Assembly (NCBI GenBank): GCA_963695075.1
Contig: CAVOFR010000007.1
Location: 496,001 to 560,000 of the forward strand
From: CAWCAL01 sp963695075
GTDB lineage: Bacteria > Actinomycetota > Acidimicrobiia > Acidimicrobiales > CAWCAL01
Length of the DNA: 64,000 nt
Direction of reading: 5' to 3'
Part shown: one piece after another, positions 42,991 to 52,040 of the stretch
How positions within the stretch are numbered: position 1 is the stretch's first letter
How the letters are laid out: each line of letters opens with the position of its first letter
Notes under the pieces: generated by a model
Told to the model about the DNA's origin: nothing
The model's database searches: none
The model's input: only the letters and a program-made list of their open reading frames with translations
Program-made: the position numbers and the translations under genes

Positions 42991-43367
42991 TTGCTCGACG
43001 TGCTCGATGCCGACCTCAAGCTGTCGCCCGCTCCTGATCGCACTTGGGCGCACGCAGCAGGCGAGCAGCGAGTCGACGCGAGCCGGATCGAGCTCGATAT
43101 TCGCCCGCCCGCGAAGCGAGGCCAACCTACCGTTGTTGCCATCAGCACTGCCGGGATCCACTGCCGAGTCGGGAACGGATCGAGACCGCCGTCTCCGGGA
43201 CCCTTCGAGGTTGGGGCGACGAGCTCGACGACGGCAGGAAGTTCTGGTGGCACGACTGGAACCGGATGATCCGCGACACGCTCACCGCGGCCCGCACCGG
43301 CGAGGTCGTCTATTACCCGGACGACGATGATGATGACGACGACCTGAACGGGTCGTCGTCGACTTGA
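42991..43367 (+). CDS. Hypothetical protein after relaxase (probable frameshift)
   Basis: Two frames appear to make one protein: MLDVLDADLKLSPAPDRTWA with KRGQPTVVAISTAG, then after a shift near 43160 RERIETAVSGTLRGWGDELD, KFWWHDWNRMIRDTLTAART and an acidic Asp-rich end. An upstream TTG at 42988 is an alternative start. No family is recognised. Its position right after the relaxase suggests an element accessory gene. Coding is supported only by composition and plausible residues. Confidence 0.4.
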
Positions 43368-43378
43368 CTGGATCGCCG

Positions 43379-43399
43379 ACTTGTTTGACGCAAACAAGT
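43379..43399. terminator. 9-bp perfect hairpin ACTTGTTTG/CAAACAAGT
   Basis: A perfect inverted repeat with a 3-base loop (ACG) lies after the last gene of the element and 16 bases before the right direct repeat. It may end the relaxase unit or belong to the element end. Confidence 0.5.
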
Positions 43400-43414
43400 G
43401 GTGTCCACCGGCAA

Positions 43415-43445
43415 GACTTTCCAACGGATCTCTAACGGACGGTCC
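43415..43445 (+). repeat. Right copy of 31-bp imperfect direct repeat
   Basis: This copy matches 34655-34685 in the same orientation, including the paired AACGGATC and CTAACGGAC units and a closing GGTCCG/GATCCG. It marks the possible right end of the 8.8-kb integrase/relaxase element. Confidence 0.55.
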
Positions 43446-43522
43446 GTCGTTGAAGCGTCTTCCGGCTGACTCGCTGCGTTGGTCCGGGCGAAGGAGTCGT
43501 CGCCTCTTGGAGCCCCCGTCGT

Positions 43523-44135
43523 TCAGCCGCTCGCGTCGTGCTCGTAGCCCAGGAGTGGCCAGTCCTCCGGCGGAAACCCGCTCTCTGCAGCAAAGCGTGC
43601 CCACGTCATTTCGGCAGCGTCTCCCGAGACCGGCTCGAGTGTCCACAGACCGATGTGCGGGTTGTAGTCGAAGAAGCCCGTCCCCCGGCCCGTCCGGTAG
43701 GTGAGATCGGTCGTCCGTGTGAGATCACCGAGTGTTCCTCCGATGAACGAGGTGACGCTGTACTTGCGGGGGCCCATGGCGGTATGGCCCCATCGGTCGA
43801 CCATCCATCGGTACTTGTCGGGGTTGGCGGTGCCGTATCTGTGTTCGACCACGCCGGTGTCCGCCCACTCACCCTCGACGATGCAGTCGATGAGATCGTC
43901 GTAGAGGCCGAGGTCAGCGGCGATGCTGTCTCGGTAGGTGAGGGTGGACGCTACGGCGGCGGACTCGGCAGCTTCCCTCGCTCCTCTTGCTTGCTGCGCC
44001 TCCCTCGCTTCCCGACGGGGTTCGAAGAGCCGCTCGACTGGATGCCCCGGGCCCGTGCAGACCGGCGACGTCGTCGGATTCGTCATATTCGACGTCCATG
44101 TCCGTTCCGCATCTGGAGCACACCGGGGCGCTCAC
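43523..44135 (-). CDS. Hypothetical protein with N-terminal zinc-ribbon-like start (probable frameshift)
   Basis: A GTG start at 44135 overlaps the upstream gene's stop (GTGA) and gives SAPVCSRCGTDMDVEYDESD. After a frame change near 44060 the protein continues PGHPVERLFEPRREAREAQQ and DSIAADLGLYDDLIDCIVEG, ending EMTWARFAAESGFPPEDWPL. The CxxCG plus a possible later Cys-His suggests a small zinc site. The remainder matches no known family. About 200 residues. It is second in a two-gene minus-strand unit. Confidence 0.5.
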
Positions 44136-44553
44136 TTCGAGCCTGCTTCGCTGAGTCGAGCGATGATGACGGTCGCGTCTTCGCGGACGAGTCGGCGGCC
44201 GACGCCATCGACGTCAGTCCAGGGGGCGTTGTCGTCCGTCCCACCACGAGAGCGCCAGCGGCGAAACAGACCAGCGGTGACGTTGCCGAGCTTCGCTCCG
44301 CCGCCGGCGACCTCGAGGAGGTCTTGGTAGCTGATTGGTTCAGGAGCAGCTTCGGCCAGGGCAAGGAGGAAACGGATTTCCCGCGGGTTGAGGTCCGCGG
44401 CGAGAAGCTTCTCGAGGACAACCGAGCGCTCGACGAGCGGAGCAGAAGAAGGCGACTCGATGTTCTCCGTCGTCACGTCGGATGCGAGGCCGAGAATCTG
44501 TTCGAGCCTGGGATGGTCGAGATCGAGGGTGATGCTGATCGTGGGTGAGTCAT
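44132..44553 (-). CDS. Hypothetical protein (probable frameshift near start)
   Basis: The clear part, from GTG 44476, is MTTENIESPSSAPLVERSVV, LNPREIRFLLALAEAAPEPI and LLEVAGGGAKLGNVTAGLFR, a helical sequence resembling a winged-helix module. Upstream in the same frame TISITLDLDHPRLEQILGLA looks coding. The ATG at 44553, with AGGAGA before it, would reach it after a one-base change near 44535. No family is recognised. It overlaps the next gene by four bases. Confidence 0.5.
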
Positions 44554-44804
44554 TGGGAGTCTCCTAGCCAACTGGGGGATCAGGAGCAAGTCAGCAGGAG
44601 TCTCCCAGGAAACAACAGTCCTTTCCTTATCGGAGAGGCGCCAACGCGCCCGTGTGGCGGCTGGGTGCCGAGGTGCCGTCGAGCTCGCAAGGATGAGCTG
44701 ACCCGGATGGCATTGGCATGCTTGACAAGGACAACGTCCCGCCGATCCGTCCTTCATGCGGCCGGAGGGAGGTCTCCCCATGGTAGTTGACGCAACTGAC
44801 GTGC

Positions 44805-45989
44805 TCAGCCCCGCCACGCCTGGGAGGCGAGTTCTTGGTCCCGTGGGCCCGAAACAGTGTGCAGGTGGAGGAGCAGGTCACGTTCGAAGGCGGCGGATCG
44901 CTTCAGAGAGCTTCTCTGCAGGCGGGAAGTGAAACCGGCCGTGGCCCGGGCTGACAGGGGCTTGGGTTCGTATCGCAGGAAGGACGCAAGCCTCTTGCGT
45001 CGCTTCCGGATTGGCCATTCTGAGATCTCGAGGGCGAATGCCCTGTCGCCTTCGCCCCACGCTGCGGTCGGCCAGGGCCGGGCGGGATCGAGAGGTTGCT
45101 CAGCAACTGAATGGACTTTCACGGACGGGATCAGCCAGACGCCCGCCCAGCCAGGAGGCCATTGGCACGCAGACAGCGTTGCCGACGAGCCTCCATCGGT
45201 GTCCGGGTCTCGAGCCGGCGGCTTCCGCTGCTCGGGTCCAGTTGGCCGCGAAACCCTGGAGCCTTTCGGCATCCCGGATGTCTGGCGTGATGATCGATCC
45301 GTCAGGCATCCAGATCGCCGGTGGAGACGGGATGCCGAAACCGGAACCACCTTTGATCGTCGGAGTGGCATCCACGGCCCACCCGAGTCCGGTGTTTCCC
45401 TCGGTCCAGTAGAAGCCACAAGCTCGGCCGTCCTCCGACCGAGCTCGTGGCTCGCCAGCGTCTTGACTGAAGAGGACGGGTCTGGGGTCTTCGGTCCGGG
45501 ACGCGAGGACCAGGACGCGCCGTCGGCGCTGGGGGACACCGAACGCTCGGGCATCGACGACTCGATGCGCCCATCGGTAGCCGCGCCGTCCGAGTTCTTG
45601 CGTGAGGTGTTGCATGGCTTTGCCGCGGTCGAGTTGCAGCATGAACGGCACGTTCTCGAGTACGAGCCATGACGGGTTGCCGCTTTCGCGCGACGTCGAG
45701 CAGGCGAAAGACGTGGCCGATCAGACCAGATTGATCTCCGGAGATGCCGGCGCCCCGGCCGGCCTGACTGAGGTCCTGACACGGGAAGCCGGCGGTGAGG
45801 ATGTCGGTGCCACTCGGAAGCGCTTTCAGGGTGGTGATGTCGTCATGAAGGGGGACGTCTCTGGAACTTCTTCTGGAGAACTGCTTGGGCGCCCGGTTCG
45901 ATCTCGCAGAGCAGGTTAGTCTCGAATCCGGCCCGTTTCAGGCCGAGTTCGATCCCTCCGATCCCTGCGAAGAGCCCGACGACAGCCAT
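44805..45989 (-). pseudogene. DNA (cytosine-5) methyltransferase 1, three frameshifts
   Basis: All hallmark motifs are present but in different frames over about 395 codons: motif I VVGLFAGIGGIELGLKRAGF, motif IV GFPCQDLSQAGRG with the catalytic Cys, motif VI LVLENVPFM, motif VIII FGVPQRRRRVLVLA, and motifs IX/X AERLQGFAANWT and WRLVGNAVCVPMASWLG. Frame changes fall near 45860, 45690 and 45110. No internal decay is visible apart from the shifts, so either recent loss or sequence errors are possible. It would methylate cytosine at an unknown site; Vsr and a McrA-head-like gene are adjacent. Confidence 0.75.
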
Positions 45990-46094
45990 GGCTGGGACGC
46001 TAGTGCGCCCGTGTGACAGTGCGACTCGACGGTCCTCGGCGGACGGGTCGTGACATCGACTGCGGATGGATACGGTGACTGCTCACCGTCGTGG

Positions 46095-46414
46095 TCAACT
46101 CGTCGCAGCCACCCGCGGGACCTCGTGACGACTGATGATCTCGATCAGTCGTTCGCTGATGCCGGTTCCCACGTGTTCTTGCGGCTTGTAGCCCGGAATG
46201 GTGGCGTGACCAAGAGTGCTCATGACATGGCTGACGTTGCCCATCCGCAGCTCGAACGAGCTTTGGATCGCTTGCTCAGGCGCCCGGCGAGGTAGTGCTA
46301 GCGAACGGTTGCCTTCGAATACAGAGCGTTCTTCACGTCATGCCGAAGCATGAGTAGGTAGGCGTCGACCGATGCATCGAGCTCGACGTCGGTCCAACCT
46401 GATCCGGCAGACAT
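46095..46414 (-). CDS. Short protein resembling the N-terminal head of McrA/HNH endonucleases (frameshifted)
   Basis: The ATG at 46414 gives MSAGSGWTDVELDASVDAYL, LMLRHDVKNALYSKATVR. After a one-base shift near 46300 it continues ALPRRAPEQAIQSSFELRMG, NVSHVMSTLGHATIPGYKPQ and EHVGTGISERLIEIISRH, stopping at 46095. The pattern W-x-E-L-x-x-x-V-x-AY...YSKA...E-x-RM-x-N-S...IPGYKP is the DNA-binding head found at the start of ScoMcrA-like and other HNH endonucleases. No nuclease domain follows, so it is either a stand-alone head or a truncated gene. Confidence 0.5.
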
Positions 46415-46449
46415 AGGCCCCCCAGAGGCACTCGTCCTAGAAGTGGACT

Positions 46450-46908
46450 ATGACAGTCGGCGTGGCGAGTGAAACCCCCGAGCCGAAGACGGCTTCGATA
46501 GCGCAAAGGTTCCGTGGTCAGGCACGCCGAGACACAGCGCCGGAGCTAGCGCTTCGACGCGAACTCCATCGCCGAGGGCTGCGGTATCGGGTGGACCGAT
46601 CGCCGGTTCGAGGGATGCGGAGTCGAGCCGACGTCGTTTTCGGGCCGAAGAAGGTCGCTGTCTTCGTGGACGGCTGCTTCTGGCACCAGTGCCCCGAGCA
46701 CGCGTCGCAGCCGAAGAACAATGCTCAGTGGTGGGCGGACAAACTTGCGGCGAACGTCGAGCGAGATCGTCGGGTCGACCGCCGTCTCGAAGAGAACGGT
46801 TGGTCGGTCGTCAGGGTGTGGGAGCATGAAGACGTGCTCGCCGCTGCGGACCGCGTGGAAGCGGCAATCCGGCTCTCGTCACAGTCGAGCCATACAGGGC
46901 AGTGGTGA
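46450..46908 (+). CDS. vsr: Very-short-patch repair (Vsr) endonuclease
   Basis: 152 residues. The conserved core is SIAQRFRGQARRDTAPELAL, RADVVFGPKKVAVFVDGCFW with catalytic Asp, and HQCPEHASQPKNNAQWWADK with zinc ligands, ending GWSVVRVWEHEDV. Vsr nicks at T-G mismatches created by deamination of 5-methylcytosine and protects genomes carrying Dcm-type methylases. It is transcribed away from methyltransferase 1 and 24 bases before the GHKL ATPase, so it probably heads that unit. Confidence 0.9.
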   Translation: MTVGVASETPEPKTASIAQRFRGQARRDTAPELALRRELHRRGLRYRVDRSPVRGMRSRADVVFGPKKVAVFVDGCFWHQCPEHASQPKNNAQWWADKLAANVERDRRVDRRLEENGWSVVRVWEHEDVLAAADRVEAAIRLSSQSSHTGQW

Positions 46909-46932
46909 GATGAACAGCGTTGTAGGAGTCGG

Positions 46933-48869
46933 ATGAGCAAGAAGTGGGTCTGGGAAGAGATCGACACAAGTCGAAGCGGCTCGTCGGGGGATCTCGGCAA
47001 GATCTTCAAGAACGAGGGCCCGAAGGAGCCGGGGATCCTTGCCGCGGGCGCGCCGACGGCGGACGCCACGCTTCTGGCGCGGGAGGTGATCCAGAACTCA
47101 TGGGACGCTGCCCGGGAGCTGGAGTCAGATCTTCGTCCAACGAAGGAGCTGGCCCCAGAATTCGAGATCGAATTCGAGTTCCGCGAGTCCTACGGTGACG
47201 TGAAGGACGATCTCGTCGAGAACCTCGGACTCACCGAGCTGGCCGCTCGTGCTGGCGGTCTCGACAACCAACAGATCGGACTCGGCGCCGAGAACTGCTT
47301 GGGGCTGCTCAGCTCGGACAGCGCACTACCTGTCCTCGAGATCCGGGAGCACGCCACGACGGGGATGTACGGCCCGTTTCGTGGCACGGCCTCCAAGATG
47401 TATCTCACGCTCGTGAGCCTGGGCTTCACGATGAAGGACGCTGGGGCCGGCGGCTCATACGGATACGGCAAGGCCGGACTCATCCGAGGCTCAGGGATCC
47501 GGACGGTCGTCGCATACACGTGCTTTCGAGAGCGGGAGGACGATCCTGGGGTCACGCGTCGGCTGCTCGGAATGACGTACTGGGGACTACACGACATTGA
47601 CGACACCAGCTTCACCGGCTTCGCTCGATTCGGCGATGACCTCGGCGAATTCGGCGTCGTCCCGCACGAGAACGAAGCGGCGGACGAAATCGCAGAGAAG
47701 CTGGGACTCGAGCCTCGAGATCCGGGCAATCTCGGCGACCTCGGAACGACGTTCTTGCTGATCGACCCAGCTGTGAGCGCTGACGACCTTCGGGTCGCGG
47801 TGGAAAGGAACTGGTGGCCCGCCATCGTCGAGGGTCTCTTCGAGGCCGTCATCATCGACGCCGACGGAAACGAGACCCACCCCCGGCCTCGCAAGAACGA
47901 CGAGCTCAAATCGTTCATCCGCGCGTTCGAGGTCGCAACGGTCCCGCAAGACAACGCTGTTGCGACCGAGAAGCAACATGAGTTCCCGCGGGATGAAGAT
48001 GCCGGAGAGCGGACGAGAGTATGAACTCGGTGTTCTGGGGCTCGTCGCTGATCCCGACGGCTGGTCGTACCCGAGCGACAGTGACGACGATGGCGGCGTG
48101 AGCCATCGGAGCCTCGTGGCTCTCGTGCGTGGCCCACGGATGGTTGTCGAATACCACGACACGGGCGGCGCCAGGCCCTACGTGCGCGGGGTGTTCTTAG
48201 CCGCGCACGCGGTCGACGATCTGTTGCGCCAGACCGAACCGAAGGCCCATGACAGCTGGGACTCGTCCGACGCCGTCGACGGCATCGATCCGGAGGCACC
48301 CGAGATCGCCCGGGCAGTCAAGCGCCGTGTGCGCGACCAGGTCGACAGATTTCGGAAAGGCTTGAAGCCGCCCGTCCCCGACCGTCGCGCCATTCGGCTT
48401 CCCGAGCTCGAGCGACTGTTCAAGTCGATCTTCGAGGACGAGGGCCATGACGTCGCTGCGCCTCCGCCAGCCGCCCCGCGAGATGTCTCGATCTGGGGGC
48501 CGGAGCCCGAGCTGGAGGTCGTCGACGATGCTCACATTGCGCGTCCGCGGGCGTGCCGGGTTTGCGCTGTCCGACCACATGGATGGCGTGGATTCGGCCG
48601 AAGTCGTCATCGGTGTCGTCTTCAAGTTCGTCGAGGACGATCGGGCAGGTCGCGTGAACATCCCGCTCGAATTCCCTTCGGTACCGAACGGATTCATAGC
48701 GGCCGATTCTGACGGTCATTTCCGGGGGCGGTTGGGTCACGACAGGGTGTTCCTCGACTTCGAGTCGGAGGCCTACGCCGCCGACTGGACGGCCCGTGTC
48801 ATAGCGCTCGGTGACCTCGTCGAACAGAACACCGATGCGCCCCAGGAGGTGGCGGCAGATGGCCAGTGA
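46933..48869 (+). pseudogene. MORC/MutL-like GHKL ATPase, two frameshifts
   Basis: About 645 codons across three frames, starting with AGGAG five bases before ATG. The Bergerat-fold N-box is LLAREVIQNSWDAARE (Glu51, Asn54, Asp57). A MORC-like IREHATTGMYGP follows at about 137, and the Gly-rich lid GGSYGYGKAGL at about 176. The second part includes YELGVLGLVADPDGWSYPSD and the third GFALSDHMDGVDSAEVVIGV. Shifts fall near 47985 and 48540. Prokaryotic proteins of this family occur beside cytosine methylases, Vsr and helicases in restriction-like loci. The stop overlaps the next gene. Confidence 0.7.
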
Positions 48870-49860
48870 GCAGCGAGAGATCCGGCCGTTCGGGGCTGCC
48901 GCCTCGTTCGATGATTGTCTCGGCAACCTCAAGCTCCGGATGGGAGGTACGACGGTCGACCCGACCGGACGGATCTCAGTCCAGGCTCCGAGCTTCATGG
49001 CAGACGCGGCGACGCTCGTGCTCGGTGTCGACGCTGAGGCCGTTTCCGAGACGATCGGGCGGATCGAACATGCGCTCGCCGTGGCGGACCTTGCCGCGAC
49101 GGACGTGGAGTTGTTGGTGATCGCATCGACGCCGCGACTCAAGACCAGCGAGATCGTGCGGCGGGTCCCGGCCGCAGAACTGAGCGGTGAGGGAATCGAC
49201 ATCGCCCGCGGACAGGAGCGCCCGGTGGCATTCCAGGCGCCCTTCGGTGGTTGCGTCGTGGAGGTGTATCTCGCGCTGAGCGCACAGCAGGATCCGGCCC
49301 CTCTTCGGCCCTGGCGGCGAGGAACGTGGCTCGCTCGGTGCCGTTTCACGGTGGCGACGGGATTCGGTGAGATCGGATTCACGCCGATTCCGCTGGACGA
49401 CGAGCTGCGAGACAAACTCGACCTTCCACTTGGGACGATCCGATACGCAGACCTCGACAGCCCTCTCGGATCGGCCACGGCCGCAGAGTCGTTGCGTCTC
49501 TATGTCGATGCCGGCGTCCTCGCCGCACTCACCGACGTTCCGTACACGGCCGCGTCGAAGATGGTCCAGCTCCAACTCTTTCTCGATGTCGTCACCGCAG
49601 TGCTCATGCATGAGGATGTGCGGTCGTCGCAGAGGGCGCTGCGATACGACGAGATCGAGGACTCGGTCCTGGCCCGGCTCGTCGACCGGGTTGCAGGGGT
49701 CAGTCCAGGGAACGCCGCTGAGAGCGGCGAGCTACGGAGCCACCGTGATCAGGTCTTGCGCTGGGCGTTCGAAGAGCCGGGCCAGTTCATGGCGCATGCG
49801 GAGAATGCATTGACCGGACTCCGGAAGCACTGGACGAACGCGCTGTCGGAGGCGGGCTGA
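48859..49860 (+). CDS. Uncharacterised protein of GHKL-ATPase locus
   Basis: 333 residues from ATG MASEQREIRPFGAAASFDDC, overlapping the ATPase stop by 11 bases. It seems to have a beta-rich N-terminal half (LVLGVDAEAVSETIGRIEHA, VELLVIASTPRLKTSEIV) and a helical C-terminal half (SKMVQLQLFLDVVTAVLMHE). No domain is recognised. It is intact, unlike the genes either side. Its stop and the next start share one base (TGATG). Conserved linkage to the GHKL ATPase suggests a complex, which is inference. Confidence 0.7.
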   Translation: MASEQREIRPFGAAASFDDCLGNLKLRMGGTTVDPTGRISVQAPSFMADAATLVLGVDAEAVSETIGRIEHALAVADLAATDVELLVIASTPRLKTSEIVRRVPAAELSGEGIDIARGQERPVAFQAPFGGCVVEVYLALSAQQDPAPLRPWRRGTWLARCRFTVATGFGEIGFTPIPLDDELRDKLDLPLGTIRYADLDSPLGSATAAESLRLYVDAGVLAALTDVPYTAASKMVQLQLFLDVVTAVLMHEDVRSSQRALRYDEIEDSVLARLVDRVAGVSPGNAAESGELRSHRDQVLRWAFEEPGQFMAHAENALTGLRKHWTNALSEAG

Positions 49861-50570
49861 TGCAATACGCCACCCTCCCCATGGCGACTGCCCTCCAACT
49901 CGCTCCCGAGTTCCTCTCGACCGGTCGCCGTCCGCTGGTCGAAGCAGAGGTGGTGTGGACGAGCAAGGGTCCTCGTATCGACCTTGCTCCCGCAAGAGGG
50001 CTCTCAGCGGAAATCCCAGCACTCATCTCCGAGTTCGAGGAGTCGACCGATTCCGACCGAGACATGCTCGAGGGCGAGGTCAGCGGACGCCTCCACTCGG
50101 TCTTGCACGAGCTCCCGGTCATGACGCTCGATGACCCAGCATTCTGGCGGTTCCTCTCCTTCGAGTTCTTCTGGCCTCTGGTCATGTGGAGAGAGCACAA
50201 GACGTTCGAAGCTGGTGAGCCGGGCAAGTACATGAAGTACCTCGACGGCAACAATGTGACGGAGTGCGTGCTGACCCGGATGTTCCTGCGGGGTCAGATT
50301 TCACGCCAGCCCGATGACGACTACGGCCTTGCGACAGCTGTGCCTGAGGCCACCGACTTCTGGCGGAGTCACATCCTCCGGGTGCGCACGGGTTCGGTCC
50401 CGCCATTGGCGAAGGCTCTCATCGAAGAGCAAGCGGCTCGCCGGATGAGCACCGATCCTCTTCGGGCGTATGCACGCCGGCTCAATCGATTGGGCAGCAA
50501 CTTGGTCTTGCCGGCCATCGGGGACGAGCAAGCCGTCGCGATCATCGAGGAACTCCGTGAGGAGCGATGA
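49860..50570 (+). CDS. DUF6339-like protein
   Basis: 236 residues. The central segment DPAFWRFLSFEFFWPLVMWR, GKYMKYLDGNNVTECVLTRM and FLRGQISRQPDDDYGLATAV resembles DUF6339 proteins found in defence-like neighbourhoods. The C-terminus is helical (LNRLGSNLVLPAIGDEQAVA). No catalytic motif is evident. It is translationally coupled to the preceding gene and 37 bases before methyltransferase 2. The family assignment is from recall of its aromatic motif and should be checked. Confidence 0.6.
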   Translation: MQYATLPMATALQLAPEFLSTGRRPLVEAEVVWTSKGPRIDLAPARGLSAEIPALISEFEESTDSDRDMLEGEVSGRLHSVLHELPVMTLDDPAFWRFLSFEFFWPLVMWREHKTFEAGEPGKYMKYLDGNNVTECVLTRMFLRGQISRQPDDDYGLATAVPEATDFWRSHILRVRTGSVPPLAKALIEEQAARRMSTDPLRAYARRLNRLGSNLVLPAIGDEQAVAIIEELREER

Positions 50571-50607
50571 ACCCCGATCTCGTGCGGCCGTCGTTTAGTT
50601 TCGTCAG

Positions 50608-51911
50608 ATGACTCCGCTGAGCACGACGGCAGCGCCCTCGACGATCGACGTGGCCTTCGAGATCCGCGGGTCGACAGCTCGAGCGTCGGCTCATCCTTCC
50701 ATCGGGCGAGTTCAGCTCGGTCGTCGACATCGAATCGACGGGCGACCCACTCGGCGATTGGTGGCGGGCCTACCTCGCCGGTCGAAGCCCCCGCGTGGAG
50801 CCGAGGGCGGAGCGAACCGTCCGCGCCGCTGAACTGTTCTGTGGACCCGGTGGGCTGGCAACAGGCTTCCGTCAGGCTTGCCTCGAAATGGGCATGGAGC
50901 CGACGATCGTCGCTGCGATCGATCAGGATCAAGACGCACTAGCGGTCTATGAGCGCAACCACTCGCCCCGGACCCTCAGCGCGCAGTCCGTCTCGACGAT
51001 CGTCGACTATCGCGTGGCCGGGTCCCTGGACACCGCATCATTCCGGTATGCGCCGGAGATGGTGGACTCGGCGTGGGAAGCTCTCGTAGGCGATGTCGAC
51101 GTGTTGCTGGCTGGCCCGCCGTGCCAGGGTCACTCGAACCTGAACAACCACACGCGGCGCACCGATCTGCGGAATGAGCTCTATCTCACGGTTCCCGCCA
51201 TAGCGGTTGCGCTCGATGCGCCCGTTGTCGTCATCGAGAATGTTCCCTCGGTCGTACACGATCACGAGGGTGTTCTGCAGACGGCGTCGGGCTGCTTCGG
51301 GCCTCCGGCTACCAGGTCGAGTCCGGCCTGCTGAAGGCAGACAAGATGGGTTGGCCCCAGACTCGTAGCCGCTACTTCGTGGTGGCTCGGCGAGACGGAG
51401 CGCCTCTTCCGCTGGACTCGATAGCGGACTCCCTGGCCGATCGACCAAGGCCGGTGACGTGGGCGATCGGTGACCTCGAGGACGCCCCAGCCGACGACCA
51501 CATGCATCGCCGACCCGAACTGAACGCCGAGAACGTTCGCCGGATCGACTGGCTGTTCGACAACGACGAGTACGACCTCGCACTGTCGGAGCGCCCGGAG
51601 TGTCATCAGGAGGGCACGTCGTACACGTCGGTGTACGGCCGGATGTACCCGGATCGGCCTGCCCCGACGATCACGACCGGCTTCTTGACGCCCGGTCGGG
51701 GTCGCTACGTGCATCCCACCGAGGCGACGAGTGCTGACGCCTCGCGAAGCTGCCCGGATCCAGGGGTTCCCCGACAGCTATCGTCTTCGAGCTCCCAGGC
51801 GGGGTCACACCGCATTCGGCCCAGCTGGTGAAGTGGATCGGCGACGCCGTCCCGATGCCCCTCGGATATGCGGCCACGCTCAGCGCGTTGGGCTCGGGTT
51901 GGTCGGAGTGA
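50608..51911 (+). pseudogene. DNA (cytosine-5) methyltransferase 2, about four frameshifts
   Basis: The N-terminus (MTPLSTTAAPSTIDVAFEIR) shifts near 50680 into VVDIESTGDPLGDWWRAYLA and then the methylase core: motif I AAELFCGPGGLATGFRQACL, motif IV LLAGPPCQGHSNLNNHTRRT, motif VI VVVIENVPSV. After a shift near 51285 it reads LLRASGYQVESGLLKADKMG and WPQTRSRYFVVARRDG. Two late shifts give TPREAARIQGFPDSY and QLVKWIGDAVPMPLGYAATL. The long N-terminal extension and GHSNLNNHTRR region differ from methyltransferase 1, so it is a separate specificity. It ends the plus-strand unit. Confidence 0.72.
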
Positions 51912-52040
51912 CCGCTCCTGAAGCGAACCCGAGATGCACCCGGTCGCTGAATGGGCAGCGTTGCCGGCACGGTAGATCACGTTCGGACTCTCGGCGCTTC
52001 CGCGAGCTCTCCTGGCCTCCCGCCGCTGGACTGAGCGCTG

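Noticed and set aside
46050..46295. 81-codon plus-strand open frame before vsr
   Set aside because: It is antisense to the McrA-head-like protein, whose conserved pattern is read on the minus strand.
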